DNA from: UBA1723 sp045642085
Lineage (GTDB): Bacteria; Bacteroidota; Bacteroidia; Bacteroidales; Paludibacteraceae
Direction: 5' to 3'
Assembly (NCBI GenBank): GCA_045642085.1
Contig: JAZUIF010000101.1
Location: forward strand, 1 to 64,000
DNA: 64,000 nucleotides
The notes beneath the pieces were generated by a model, which was not told where the DNA came from, made no database searches, and saw only the letters and a list, made by a program, of their open reading frames with translations. Each line of letters begins with the position of its first letter. Positions within the stretch are counted from its first letter, which is position 1. A program made the position numbers and the translations under genes. Positions 25,362 through 32,743 of this stretch are shown here, in pieces.

Positions 25362-26267
25362 ATGAAGACAATCCTGACAATAACGGGTTCGGATAGCGCC
25401 GGTGGAGCTGGTATCCAGGCTGACATCAAGACGATCACTTCTCTTGGTGGCAAGGCTCTTTCTGTCATCACTACTCTTACTATGCAGAATACTCTCGGTA
25501 TTCAGGATTTCTATGATATCCCTGCTGAGATTGTGGAGCGTCAGATCGACGCGGTGGCTGAGGATATCACTCCATACGTCTTCAAGGTTGGCCTCGTGCG
25601 AAATATCTATACCTTGGAGGCTATTGTCCGCTGTATATCTCGCTATAAACCACGTTGGGTGCTTTTCTCTCCCGTCGTCTACTCGAGCCGTGACGAGGTG
25701 CTTATCAATGATGAGTTGATCGATAGAATCCAGAAGACTCTTGTTCCGTTGTGCGACGCGTTGGTTGTGCGTGAAAGGGATCATGGCAGATTCGACGCGG
25801 AAAAAGTTATTGTCGCCGACGACAGTCACGGACGATGCAACGAACTTTGTTCGGCAATCGCCACTCTGCTTTGTCAGGATATGAGCCTCGACGACGCAGA
25901 AAAAAAGGCTAATTATATGATGCCGACGGAGGTCAATCCAGAGATGTCTGGCAGATGTATTGCCCTATATAATAGTTTCGTGAAGATGCAGGAAGACGAG
26001 TGTATGAACAGCCATGATGTCAACTACTATGCTTCCCGTCTCAACGTCTCTCCACGTTATCTTTCTCAGGTGACGAGAAGGGTAGCGTCGCAATCACCTA
26101 AATCAATTATCGACACTACGCTATTAAACAAAATCCGAGATCTGCTCAAAACGGACAAGACTATCCAGGAGATTGCGTACCAACTGGAGTTTTCGTCGCA
26201 GGCTCATCTTTCCAATTTCTTCAAGCGTTTCACGGGAACATCACCGTCGGAATATAGGAAACGTTAA
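25362..26267 (+). CDS. ThiD-like (HMP kinase fold) sensor fused to an AraC-type DNA-binding domain
   Basis: 301 aa from the ATG at 25362 (MKTILTITGSDSAGGAGIQ), a typical ThiD start; an ATG 18 bases upstream is possible. Residues 1-205 follow ThiD/PdxK: GSDSAGGAGIQADIKT binds the pyrimidine or pyridoxine side, then FKVGLV and PVVYSS. The ATP/anion-hole motif, normally GTGCT, is degraded to HGRCNELCSA, and the domain is some 60 residues shorter than ThiD. Residues about 210-301 are an AraC HTH (ISPRYLSQ-like helix, IQEIAYQLEFSSQAHLSNFF, TSPSEYRKR). Most likely a transcription factor that senses a vitamin B1 or B6 precursor without turning it over. Confidence 0.85.
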   Translation: MKTILTITGSDSAGGAGIQADIKTITSLGGKALSVITTLTMQNTLGIQDFYDIPAEIVERQIDAVAEDITPYVFKVGLVRNIYTLEAIVRCISRYKPRWVLFSPVVYSSRDEVLINDELIDRIQKTLVPLCDALVVRERDHGRFDAEKVIVADDSHGRCNELCSAIATLLCQDMSLDDAEKKANYMMPTEVNPEMSGRCIALYNSFVKMQEDECMNSHDVNYYASRLNVSPRYLSQVTRRVASQSPKSIIDTTLLNKIRDLLKTDKTIQEIAYQLEFSSQAHLSNFFKRFTGTSPSEYRKR

Positions 26268-26277
26268 GTTACTATAA

Positions 26278-26305
26278 GGGAGGTCTTAAATCTTCCTTTT
26301 TTTAT
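26278..26305 (+). terminator. Weak terminator after the ThiD-AraC gene
   Basis: GGGAGG-TCTTAAA-TCTTCC with two G-U pairs, followed by seven T. Confidence 0.6.
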
Positions 26306-26325
26306 TCTCCATACAGATTTCATTA

Positions 26326-26364
26326 TTTTAAATTATGTTTTATAATTTAAAACGTCTATCTTTG
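26326..26364 (+). promoter_or_regulatory. higBA promoter with operator-like inverted repeat
   Basis: TTTTAAATTAT (26326-26336) and ATAATTTAAAA (26342-26352) form a perfect 11-bp inverted repeat with a 5-bp centre. The -7 box TATCTTTG (26357-26364) follows 4 bp later. The repeat covers the -33 region, as expected for an autorepressing antitoxin. Confidence 0.75.
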
Positions 26365-26369
26365 CATTC

Positions 26370-26663
26370 ATGAGGATATTTACAGAACAGGCAATAAAGG
26401 AGTATTCAGAACGAGTTCCTGAAAGCAAGGTCGCTTTACAAGATTGGGTTTCTAAAGTTAAGAGGTCTAAATGGTCGTGCTTTGCAGACATGAAAAAGAC
26501 ATTCAATAGTGTTGATAATGTTGGCAATCAACATTATGTCTTCAATATAAAGGGTAATAATTATCGTTTGATTGTTGTTGTCAAATTTGTGATAGGATTC
26601 GTTTATATCCGTTTTATAGGAACGCATTCGGAATACGACAAAATAGATTGTAGGAATATTTAA
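26370..26663 (+). CDS. higB: HigB-type mRNA interferase toxin
   Basis: 97 aa, matching the HigB_toxin family in length and pattern: MRIFTEQAIKEY, the central WVSKVKRSKW, FNIKGNNYRLIVVVKF (the RelE-fold strand) and the end FIGTHSEYDKI. Family members cleave mRNA on the ribosome. The antitoxin follows after 11 bases, in the toxin-first order typical of higBA. The promoter at 26326-26364 has an operator-like palindrome. Confidence 0.87.
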   Translation: MRIFTEQAIKEYSERVPESKVALQDWVSKVKRSKWSCFADMKKTFNSVDNVGNQHYVFNIKGNNYRLIVVVKFVIGFVYIRFIGTHSEYDKIDCRNI

Positions 26664-26674
26664 GGATAAGAGTT

Positions 26675-27040
26675 ATGACAAAGATAGAAACAAAAGAACA
26701 ATATGATTGGGCCGTGGCTAAAGTAGAAGCACTTTTGCCGTTGGTTGATGATAATACTCCAGAAAATGATCCTAATTTGATAGAATTAAATCTGTTGTCA
26801 AACCTTGTCGCTGATTATTCTGAGGAACATTTTTCAATAGGGGAGCCTTCATTAGCGGATGTCCTAAAATTGAGAATGTATGAGATGGGGCTTACTCAAA
26901 AGGCGTTATCTGAATTGCTTGGTGTGAGTCCTTCGCGACTTAGTAATTTCCTTACGGGGAAGAGTGAACCAACTCTTCAGGTTGCCAGAACTATGTGTCA
27001 AAGATTAAATATTGACGCAAATATAGTGTTGGGAATTTAG
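26675..27040 (+). CDS. higA: HigA-type antitoxin (XRE family)
   Basis: 121 aa. The N-terminal helical part (ETKEQYDWAVAKVEALL) is typical of HigA partners of HigB toxins. Residues about 65-118 form a Cro/C1 helix-turn-helix (LRMYEMGLTQKALSELLG, PSRLSNFLTGKSEPTL). It should neutralise HigB and repress the operon. Confidence 0.88.
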   Translation: MTKIETKEQYDWAVAKVEALLPLVDDNTPENDPNLIELNLLSNLVADYSEEHFSIGEPSLADVLKLRMYEMGLTQKALSELLGVSPSRLSNFLTGKSEPTLQVARTMCQRLNIDANIVLGI

Positions 27041-27052
27041 AATTAATTGTCG

Positions 27053-27604
27053 ATGACTGACAAACTTACTCCCGAGCAGCGTCATAAATGTATGTCGCAC
27101 ATAAGATCGAAGGATACGAAGCCTGAGGTCGTTGTGCGTAAATGGCTGTGGGCGGAAGGTTTCAGATACAGACTTTATGTGAAAGGATTGCCTGGCTCGC
27201 CTGATATCGTGATGAGGCAATATAAGACGGTGATCTTCATCAACGGTTGTTTTTGGCATGGTCATGATCTTGGATATAATAAAGAGAATGGGGAGGTGAT
27301 CGACAGCAAGTGTTGCCGTATTCCGAAATCTCGAACTGACTTCTGGGTGCAGAAAATCACTCGAAATATGCAGCGCGACTATATCAATGTGATGCGTTAC
27401 AAGAAGGCTGGGTGGCATGTGTTGACTGTTTGGGAATGTCAGTTGAGGGGCAAAGAGCAACAACGTCAGACTCTAATGGCTTTGTCCAACAAAATTAATT
27501 CCATCATTCTTGATTCCTACTGTGTTCCCAAAACGTATAATTTTGAACCAGAAGCAGAAATGTCTATGGTGGCGGAGGAGTCATTTGTTTATGAAAAGAA
27601 ATGA
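27053..27604 (+). CDS. vsr: Very short patch repair (Vsr) endonuclease
   Basis: 183 aa from the ATG at 27053 (an upstream TTG at 27047 is less likely). The Vsr signature is clear: CMSHIRSKDTKPEVVVRKWL, then the catalytic Asp in GSPDIVM, and FINGCFWHGHD. Vsr nicks at T:G mismatches that arise when 5-methylcytosine is deaminated, normally next to a Dcm-type methyltransferase gene. None is seen within the window, so its partner is elsewhere or lost. It follows higA by 12 bases. Confidence 0.88.
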   Translation: MTDKLTPEQRHKCMSHIRSKDTKPEVVVRKWLWAEGFRYRLYVKGLPGSPDIVMRQYKTVIFINGCFWHGHDLGYNKENGEVIDSKCCRIPKSRTDFWVQKITRNMQRDYINVMRYKKAGWHVLTVWECQLRGKEQQRQTLMALSNKINSIILDSYCVPKTYNFEPEAEMSMVAEESFVYEKK

Positions 27605-27621
27605 AGTGTTCATTTTTTTTG

Positions 27622-27629
27622 TATTTTTG
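27622..27629 (+). promoter_or_regulatory. -7 box of the DUF4258/YgiT pair
   Basis: TATTTTTG, 33 bases before the ATG at 27662. Confidence 0.5.
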
Positions 27630-27661
27630 TAAAAAAATAAATAAGGATTAGTATTGAATTT

Positions 27662-27970
27662 ATGATTGATATTAATGAATTAAGAAAACTCAACTCAATT
27701 GATAATTTCGTAGTTACACGACACGCTTTGGAACGTTTATTGTCGAGAAATATATCAATTTTGGATGTACAAAAAGTAATTGCAGAAGGAGAGATTATCA
27801 AACAATACGAAGAGGACAAACCTTATCCTAGTTGTTTGATTTTGGGCTTAAGTATAGATGATAAGATACTACATGTAGTAGTTAGTCATAATGAGGAATC
27901 GATTTTCTTAATTACTGCATATTATCCTGATCTTTCTATATGGAATGATAATTTCAAAGTAAAAAAATGA
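27662..27970 (+). CDS. DUF4258 protein, probable toxin of a toxin-antitoxin pair
   Basis: 102 aa. The pattern FVVTRHALERLLSRNISILDVQKVIAEGEIIKQY, then a glycine-less core and LHVVVSHNEESIFLITAYYPD, is that of DUF4258 (a small RelE-like fold with a conserved RHA/ERL motif). The next gene overlaps by 4 bases (ATGA) and encodes an MqsA-type zinc-finger protein. This arrangement is known for predicted type II toxin-antitoxin pairs. Activity as an RNase is inference. Confidence 0.78.
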   Translation: MIDINELRKLNSIDNFVVTRHALERLLSRNISILDVQKVIAEGEIIKQYEEDKPYPSCLILGLSIDDKILHVVVSHNEESIFLITAYYPDLSIWNDNFKVKK

Positions 27971-28206
27971 ATATTATGAAATGTTCTCGTTGCGGAAAAG
28001 ACGCTGTTAAAAGTACAACAACTTTTGTTTCTGATTTAGGAGACGTTTTAGTTGTTATTCGTAATGTTCCTTGCTATAAATGTGAGGAATGTGGTGAAAT
28101 TATGTATACAGGTGATGTGGTATTGCATATAGAGAAATTTGTCAATACTGCGAAAGAACTTAAGCAAGAGGTGTCGATTATTGACTATATGAAGCAAGTG
28201 GCATAA
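27967..28206 (+). CDS. YgiT/MqsA-type zinc-finger antitoxin
   Basis: 79 aa. Two CxxC knuckles (CSRCGKDA and CYKCEECGE) with the EIMYTGDVV strand between zinc site and helix define the YgiT-type zinc-finger family. It is truncated compared with MqsA and has no HTH domain. Starts inside the stop codon of the DUF4258 gene; an internal ATG at 27976 is an alternative start. Confidence 0.82.
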   Translation: MNIMKCSRCGKDAVKSTTTFVSDLGDVLVVIRNVPCYKCEECGEIMYTGDVVLHIEKFVNTAKELKQEVSIIDYMKQVA

Positions 28207-28226
28207 TTATCTGTTGGAAAAAGAAT

Positions 28227-29066
28227 ATGAAAAAGACTTTAATTGCGATGTCTGCGGCATTGTCGCTTGCAGGTTGCGGAAATAAGCAGAATGCTGTGGT
28301 GGAGGAGTCTCCAGCGTCGACTACAAAATCGGTGGTGATCTATTATTCTCAGACTCATGTGACTGAGCAGGTGGCAAAACTTATCGCTGAGGCTACATCG
28401 GCTGATTTGGATTCTATCGTGGCTGTGGAGCCTTACAACGGCACTTTCGAGGAGACAGTTGCTCGTTGCAAGAAGGAGATGGAGAGTGGAGCTGCTCCTG
28501 CTGTTAAGCCTACTAATGTCGACGTCGCTAAATACGATACTGTTTATCTTGGATTCCCAGTGTGGTGCGGAATAGCAGCTCAGCCTGTAGGCAGCTGGAT
28601 GAAGAACGTCGACCTATCAGGTAAGGTGGTCGTGCCTTTCTGTACTTTCGGAAGCGGTGGATTGGAGACGAGTGTGGCAGAACTTAAGAAGGCTGCTCCA
28701 AACGCTAAATTCATGAATGGCTACGGTGTGCGCACAATCCGTATCGCTAAGGCTGCAGACGAGGTTAACGAGTTTCTTGTCCGTAGTGGAATCAAGGCAG
28801 GTGAGGTGGAGGTTGAGGCTCCATTCGCTGAGAAGAGAAATTTGAACGACGAGGAGAAGGGTATCTACGACGCTGCTTGTGGCGACTATCCTTACCCACT
28901 TGGCACACCAATTCTTGTCAGCACTCGTAATGTGAAGAACGGCACTGAGTATCGTTACATCACAGAGAGCAACGATGCAAATGGTAATCCTGCTCAGGCT
29001 GAGGTGTTTGTGCTTGTAAGCAATGAGGAGGGTGTTGGTCCCGAGTTCACAAAGGTGGTGAGATAA
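28227..29066 (+). CDS. Flavodoxin-like lipoprotein
   Basis: 279 aa. Lipoprotein signal MKKTLIAMSAALSLAGC puts it on a membrane outside the cytoplasm. Residues about 35-185 are a flavodoxin (VVIYYSQTHVTEQVAKLI binds the FMN phosphate, VYLGFPVWCGIA and FCTFGSGG line the flavin). An additional domain of about 90 residues follows (EKRNLNDEEKG...VLVSNEEGVGPEF). Related secreted flavodoxins with this tail occur in gut Bacteroidetes. Redox partner unknown. Confidence 0.8.
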   Translation: MKKTLIAMSAALSLAGCGNKQNAVVEESPASTTKSVVIYYSQTHVTEQVAKLIAEATSADLDSIVAVEPYNGTFEETVARCKKEMESGAAPAVKPTNVDVAKYDTVYLGFPVWCGIAAQPVGSWMKNVDLSGKVVVPFCTFGSGGLETSVAELKKAAPNAKFMNGYGVRTIRIAKAADEVNEFLVRSGIKAGEVEVEAPFAEKRNLNDEEKGIYDAACGDYPYPLGTPILVSTRNVKNGTEYRYITESNDANGNPAQAEVFVLVSNEEGVGPEFTKVVR

Positions 29067-29080
29067 AATAAGGCGGGTAA

Positions 29081-29112
29081 TGGTGGTGTATTTTTATGCA
29101 CCATCATTTTTA
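29081..29112 (+). terminator. Terminator of the flavodoxin gene
   Basis: TGGTGGTGTA pairs with TGCACCATCA (two G-U pairs), then TTTTTAT. Confidence 0.8.
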
Positions 29113-29121
29113 TATAGTAGA

Positions 29122-29364
29122 TTAAGCCGCATCCTCCAGTGCGTATAAATATTCAGGCGCAAAATCTGCTCCATTTTCCCATTCTACTGTATTAAACTTT
29201 ATGCTAAATTGCTTGAAATAATCGATGTTTTTAAGTGGCATAAAGATTTCGCCGACAAGGGAAGGTTGCAGGTCGACAACCTTCACAACGCCGTTGTTGA
29301 AGAAAAGTCGTAATTTGTACTCTTCTACATATTCTGCTTTTATTATTTCAAGAAATAGGTCCAT
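29122..29364 (-). CDS. DUF2442 protein
   Basis: 80 aa. The layout IIKAEYVEEYKLRLFFNNGVVKVVDLQPSL, then FKQFSIKFNTVEWENGADFAPEYLY, is characteristic of DUF2442 (small beta-rich, DNA-binding in some members). It lies 8 bases after a DUF4160 gene. This gene pair is widespread in bacteria and predicted to be a toxin-antitoxin module, without proof here. Confidence 0.83.
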   Translation of the reverse strand: MDLFLEIIKAEYVEEYKLRLFFNNGVVKVVDLQPSLVGEIFMPLKNIDYFKQFSIKFNTVEWENGADFAPEYLYALEDAA

Positions 29365-29372
29365 AAATTCTA

Positions 29373-29630
29373 TTACTTTAGAGGTTCAATTTTTTTCAAT
29401 GGAGCTCCTTTTTGTGCAAGTTCCCAATTGTCCATCAACTCTTCGCGATGAAGATCAAGCCAATCCAATATCATGCGTAGAGCCCGTCCTGGCATTTCGC
29501 CTTTGACAACGCCATCATTTATGTTTATAATAGCTTTGTATTCTCCGTACCATGCATGAAAGTGTGGTGGCAAATGATCATTGTAATTCAACCATATTAA
29601 AATTCCATAAAAATCACTTATTTGAGGCAT
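29373..29630 (-). CDS. DUF4160 protein
   Basis: 85 aa. Conserved DUF4160 pattern: the start MPQISDFYGILIWLNYNDH, then LPPHFHAWYGEYKAII, and RALRMILDWLDLHREELMDNW at the end. First gene of a two-gene minus-strand unit with DUF2442. A minus-strand -7 box TACCTTTG lies at 29662-29669, 32 bases upstream. Confidence 0.83.
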   Translation of the reverse strand: MPQISDFYGILIWLNYNDHLPPHFHAWYGEYKAIININDGVVKGEMPGRALRMILDWLDLHREELMDNWELAQKGAPLKKIEPLK

Positions 29631-29732
29631 AACTCTTTTTTGACTGTTAATATATACTCAGCAAAGGTAATATTTATTCTGATTTTTATTGTGTTTTTGT
29701 TATTCATTTTTATAAATCTTCACAGTTGCCCA

Positions 29733-29790
29733 TTTTCGGAGAATCAAATCCCCGAATTTGGCAAAAATCGGAGATTTGATTCACCGAATT
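29733..29790. repeat. Long imperfect hairpin upstream of the DUF2461 gene
   Basis: TTCGGAGAATCAAATCCCCG (29735-29754) folds on 29768-29788 with 19 of 21 pairs and a 12-nt loop. A -7-like box TAATTTTG (29794-29801) and a second small inverted repeat (GGGAA...TTCCC, 29801-29818) follow. A regulatory role is possible. Confidence 0.65.
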
Positions 29791-29834
29791 TTGTAATTTT
29801 GGGAAATTTTTGATTCCCATAAAACCACACAATA

Positions 29835-30527
29835 ATGAAACGTGTCTTAGATTTCCTTCAGAATCTTGCTGCCAACAACAATAAGATCTGGTTTGATGCC
29901 CATAAAGACGAATATCTTGAGGCTAAGAGGGTGTTTGAGGATTTCACAGAGCAGTTAATTGCCAAGGTTGAGGCTTTTGATCCGACGGTCAAAGGCCTTG
30001 CTGTGAAGGATTGCACCTATCGTATCTATCGCGACGTGAGGTTTAGCAAAGATAAGAGTCCGTACAAGACTCACATGGGATGCTATATCTGTCGTGGTGG
30101 AAAGAAATCAGGGTTCAGTGGCTACTATTTCCACGTCGCCACAGAGCAGAGCGACGTCTACCCGTCGGGCCACATGCTTGCTGTGGGCGATTATTGCATT
30201 GATCCTAAAGCGTTGAAGGTCTTAAGAGAGGATATTGTCGACGGTGGGGGAGATTTCAAAGATATTATTGAAAGACAGGTCGATCCTGTTTTTCATCTCG
30301 ACAAGTCATTCCAGATGAAGCGTCCTCCTAAGGGTTTCGATGATTCCACTCCGTATATCGACTTGGTGAAGTATAAGGTCTACTGTCTGACAAGTGAACC
30401 GTCGACAGAGGATATCCTTTCTCCTACACTCGTAGATTATGTGGCGGAGAAATTCAAATCAGCCAAACCATTTCTCGACTATATCAATCGTGCGATTGAA
30501 TATGTGAAGGAAGGAAACGAAGATTAA
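29835..30527 (+). CDS. DUF2461 family protein
   Basis: 230 aa. Matches the DUF2461 (TIGR02453) pattern from the first residues: LDFLQNLAANNNKIWFDAHKDEYLEAK, then YRIYRDVRFSKDKSPYKTHMG and GYYFHVATEQSDVYPSGHMLAVG. Typical length. Biochemical function is not known; the protein is cytoplasmic. Single gene preceded by a hairpin-rich leader. Confidence 0.88.
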   Translation: MKRVLDFLQNLAANNNKIWFDAHKDEYLEAKRVFEDFTEQLIAKVEAFDPTVKGLAVKDCTYRIYRDVRFSKDKSPYKTHMGCYICRGGKKSGFSGYYFHVATEQSDVYPSGHMLAVGDYCIDPKALKVLREDIVDGGGDFKDIIERQVDPVFHLDKSFQMKRPPKGFDDSTPYIDLVKYKVYCLTSEPSTEDILSPTLVDYVAEKFKSAKPFLDYINRAIEYVKEGNED

Positions 30528-30558
30528 TTCATAATTCGTAATTCACAATTCATAATGA
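30525..30558. repeat. ATTC-rich dispersed repeat, copy 1
   Basis: TTAATTCATAATTCGTAATT and on to CATAAT; the same run occurs at 42895-42928 with two differences. It starts on the stop codon of the DUF2461 gene. Confidence 0.75.
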
Positions 30559-30590
30559 GACGGGGTAGATTAAACTCCGTCTTATTTGTT
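30558..30590 (+). terminator. Terminator of the DUF2461 gene
   Basis: AGACGG pairs with CCGTCT around a 13-nt loop, followed by TATTTGTTT. Confidence 0.6.
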
Positions 30591-30627
30591 TACTCTGCTC
30601 TTTACATCCTTTTAAGTGATGTTTGGA

Positions 30628-30653
30628 TTAGGAAAAAATCGCTAAAAATGGGA
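30628..30653 (-). promoter_or_regulatory. Candidate regulatory element upstream of the CE1 esterase
   Basis: On the minus strand TCCCATTT-N6-ATTTTTTCCTA, the same bipartite sequence as 9998-10022 before the PL11 lyase, in the opposite orientation. It lies about 100 bp before the start codon. GGATTAGG next to it is also shared. Confidence 0.5.
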
Positions 30654-30759
30654 TAAAACCGTCAAAAGCACTACATAAAATTTCTTTTTTACGCATTGTT
30701 GTTAGAGTTGTCGTATAAGGCATTATTTTAGCCGACGAAAAACTTACTACTCTAATAAC

Positions 30760-32544
30760 ATGAAAAAACTTATTTACTCGATCTTAGGCACAGCACTTTC
30801 TGTGTCTGCCGCACATGCCGACATGCAGTCCGTTAATGTCGGAGGACAAAATCGTCAATTTTACGTTCACGCTCCAAGTGGGCTTACAGAGAATCGTCCA
30901 TTGGTAATTTCATGTCATGGTATGGACCAGGATATCCCTTATCAGCGTAATCAGGCTAAATGGGAGCAGATTGCCGACACTGCCAACTTCGTAGTCGTCT
31001 ATCCAGGTGGTGGAACTGGTTTTTCTACATGGGATATCAGTGGAGATAAAGATGCTAATTTCATTCTTGCCATCATCGACGAGATGAATAAGAAATACGC
31101 AATCGACAAATCCCGCGTCTACATGTCGGGATTCTCAATGGGAGGAATGCTTACATACCATTTGATGGCAAAACTTCCAGATAAAATCGCTGCTTTTGCA
31201 CCAGTCTCAGGACATTTGATGGGTGGAGGCTCTTATTCAAACGTAAGACCTTTGCCTCTAATCCATGTGCATGGTACGAGTGATAGTGTTGTGCCTTACG
31301 ATGGTTCGACAGATTACGTCAACGGTTGGGCTAAACAGAACGGATGTAATCCTACTCCAATCACTACTCAATACACTAATGGTTATCCCAACTGTACGAA
31401 GGAGGTTTGGACAGGAGGTAAATGTGAGACTGAGGTAGTACGTATCTCGTTCAAGGGACGTGACCATGAGCACAACAACAGTGGTGCTCTCCACACAAGC
31501 CAGGAGATCTGGAATTTCGTGAAAAACTATTCTCTTGAGTGTGGAAAGGTAGGTTCAAGCGGAGTAAATTTCTCTTCTCCATCAGCAAGCGGAAAGTATT
31601 CAGACGGAGATATCCTTCCAATCACAGTGAAGGTGGGAGGAAAGGTAGAGGCTCAGAAGATTGTAGTTACAGTCGACGGTGAAGTGGTAGCGACATTGTC
31701 ATCTGATCCATGGTCGGTAGATTGGACAGCCACTCAGGGAAAACATACTGTGAAGGCAGTCGCAACAATGTCGGACGGATCGGAGATGGAAGCCGAGTCA
31801 AAGATCACTGTTAATGCTCCACAGACTCCATACAAGGGTGTTGCTGTAGTGTTGCCAGAGAAGGTTGAGGCCGAGAATTATGACGAGGGAGGCGAAGGTT
31901 TTGCTTATTCCGACACTGACGATAAAAACGAAGGTAAGGAATACCGTAATGATGGAGTTGACATCGTCGACAATCAGAAAGGTGGCTATGCTATCGGTTA
32001 TACAAAATCTGGAGAATGGCTTGAGTATACAGTGGAGGTGTTGAAAGATGCGGAGTTTGGCATTGTAGCGTCGGCATCAAATGGAAACGGCAATTTCGAG
32101 TTTGACGTATTGTCGGATGGCAAGAAGTTGGCGACTCTATCAGGATCAAAGACAGCCGACTGGGACACTTACACAATGATTGAGTCGAAGAGCAAAGTGT
32201 CGTTGACAAAAGGCAAGCACATCATCAAAGTGTTGTTCAATACAGATTATACAAATCTTGACTATTTGGAATTCACAGGAGAGAAGGTTGATCCAACAGA
32301 TGTGGAAAACATCGCAATGGATGGCAAGTCGGTGGAGATTTATCCTAATCCGGCACGCGATGAGTTTGTGGTCAAAGCGTCGTCAGCGATCAGAAAGATA
32401 AGAGTGATGACAATGAGTGGAGTAGAGGTGAAGGTGAGTGATGATCCGACGGTGGATGTGTCCGGTTTGTCGGCAGGCAACTATCTAGTGGAGGTTACGA
32501 CAGATGTTGCGATAGTGATGAAGAAGGTAATAGTGTTTAGATAA
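30760..32544 (+). CDS. Secreted CE1-type (PHB depolymerase-like) esterase with CBM6 and T9SS tail
   Basis: 594 aa with a signal peptide ending HADM. Residues about 25-260 form an alpha/beta hydrolase of the esterase D/PHB depolymerase type: GMDQDIPY, catalytic Ser126 in GFSMGG, the Asp region HVHGTSDSVVPYDG and His in GRDHEHNN. An Ig-like domain follows (about 262-350). A CBM6 comes next (about 364-507, VEAENYDEGG...GYTKSGEWLEYTV...TNLDYLEF). The last 70 residues are a T9SS sorting domain. Feruloyl or acetyl-xylan esterase activity on plant cell walls is likely. Its terminator is now 5.8 kb away, beyond an inserted element. Confidence 0.88.
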   Translation: MKKLIYSILGTALSVSAAHADMQSVNVGGQNRQFYVHAPSGLTENRPLVISCHGMDQDIPYQRNQAKWEQIADTANFVVVYPGGGTGFSTWDISGDKDANFILAIIDEMNKKYAIDKSRVYMSGFSMGGMLTYHLMAKLPDKIAAFAPVSGHLMGGGSYSNVRPLPLIHVHGTSDSVVPYDGSTDYVNGWAKQNGCNPTPITTQYTNGYPNCTKEVWTGGKCETEVVRISFKGRDHEHNNSGALHTSQEIWNFVKNYSLECGKVGSSGVNFSSPSASGKYSDGDILPITVKVGGKVEAQKIVVTVDGEVVATLSSDPWSVDWTATQGKHTVKAVATMSDGSEMEAESKITVNAPQTPYKGVAVVLPEKVEAENYDEGGEGFAYSDTDDKNEGKEYRNDGVDIVDNQKGGYAIGYTKSGEWLEYTVEVLKDAEFGIVASASNGNGNFEFDVLSDGKKLATLSGSKTADWDTYTMIESKSKVSLTKGKHIIKVLFNTDYTNLDYLEFTGEKVDPTDVENIAMDGKSVEIYPNPARDEFVVKASSAIRKIRVMTMSGVEVKVSDDPTVDVSGLSAGNYLVEVTTDVAIVMKKVIVFR

Positions 32545-32545
32545 G

Positions 32546-32562
32546 TTTGATTTACTAATTTG
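32546..32562. repeat. attL, 17-bp direct repeat
   Basis: TTTGATTTACTAATTTG, beginning two bases after the esterase stop codon. Identical to 38370-38386. Confidence 0.85.
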
Positions 32563-32563
32563 A

Positions 32564-32604
32564 AGCGGTTAAAATATCTATAAACAAGTAGATATTAAAC
32601 CGCT
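32564..32604. repeat. Inverted repeat next to attL
   Basis: AGCGGTTAAAATATCTA and TAGATATTAAACCGCT around 8 nt, with one bulged base. It abuts the att core and could be a recombinase or excisionase site or a transcript-end structure. Confidence 0.6.
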
Positions 32605-32612
32605 GAAAAATC

Positions 32613-32648
32613 AAGCACTTGCAATTTGTTTGTAGGTGCTTTTTTTGT
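32613..32648 (+). terminator. Terminator-like hairpin at the left end of the element
   Basis: AGCAC...GTGCT with partial pairing inside, followed by a run of seven T. It would block transcription entering from the esterase gene. Confidence 0.5.
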
Positions 32649-32676
32649 TGTTTGTTTCTATATAGTTGTTTTATTT

Positions 32677-32697
32677 TTGTTGCATTTTTGTTGCACG
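32677..32697. repeat. Left arm-type repeat pair of the element
   Basis: TTGTTGCA twice, 11 bp apart (32677 and 32688). The same pair at 10-bp spacing is at 38290 and 38300 near the other end. Candidate integrase arm sites; here they overlap the integrase -33 box. Confidence 0.6.
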
Positions 32698-32719
32698 TTG
32701 CCAACTTTTGCTAACTTTG
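32687..32719 (+). promoter_or_regulatory. Promoter of the integrase gene
   Basis: TTTG (32687-32690), 21 bp, TAACTTTG (32712-32719), then the ATG at 32744. Confidence 0.75.
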
Positions 32720-32743
32720 CAACATAACATATAATTGAAGACT

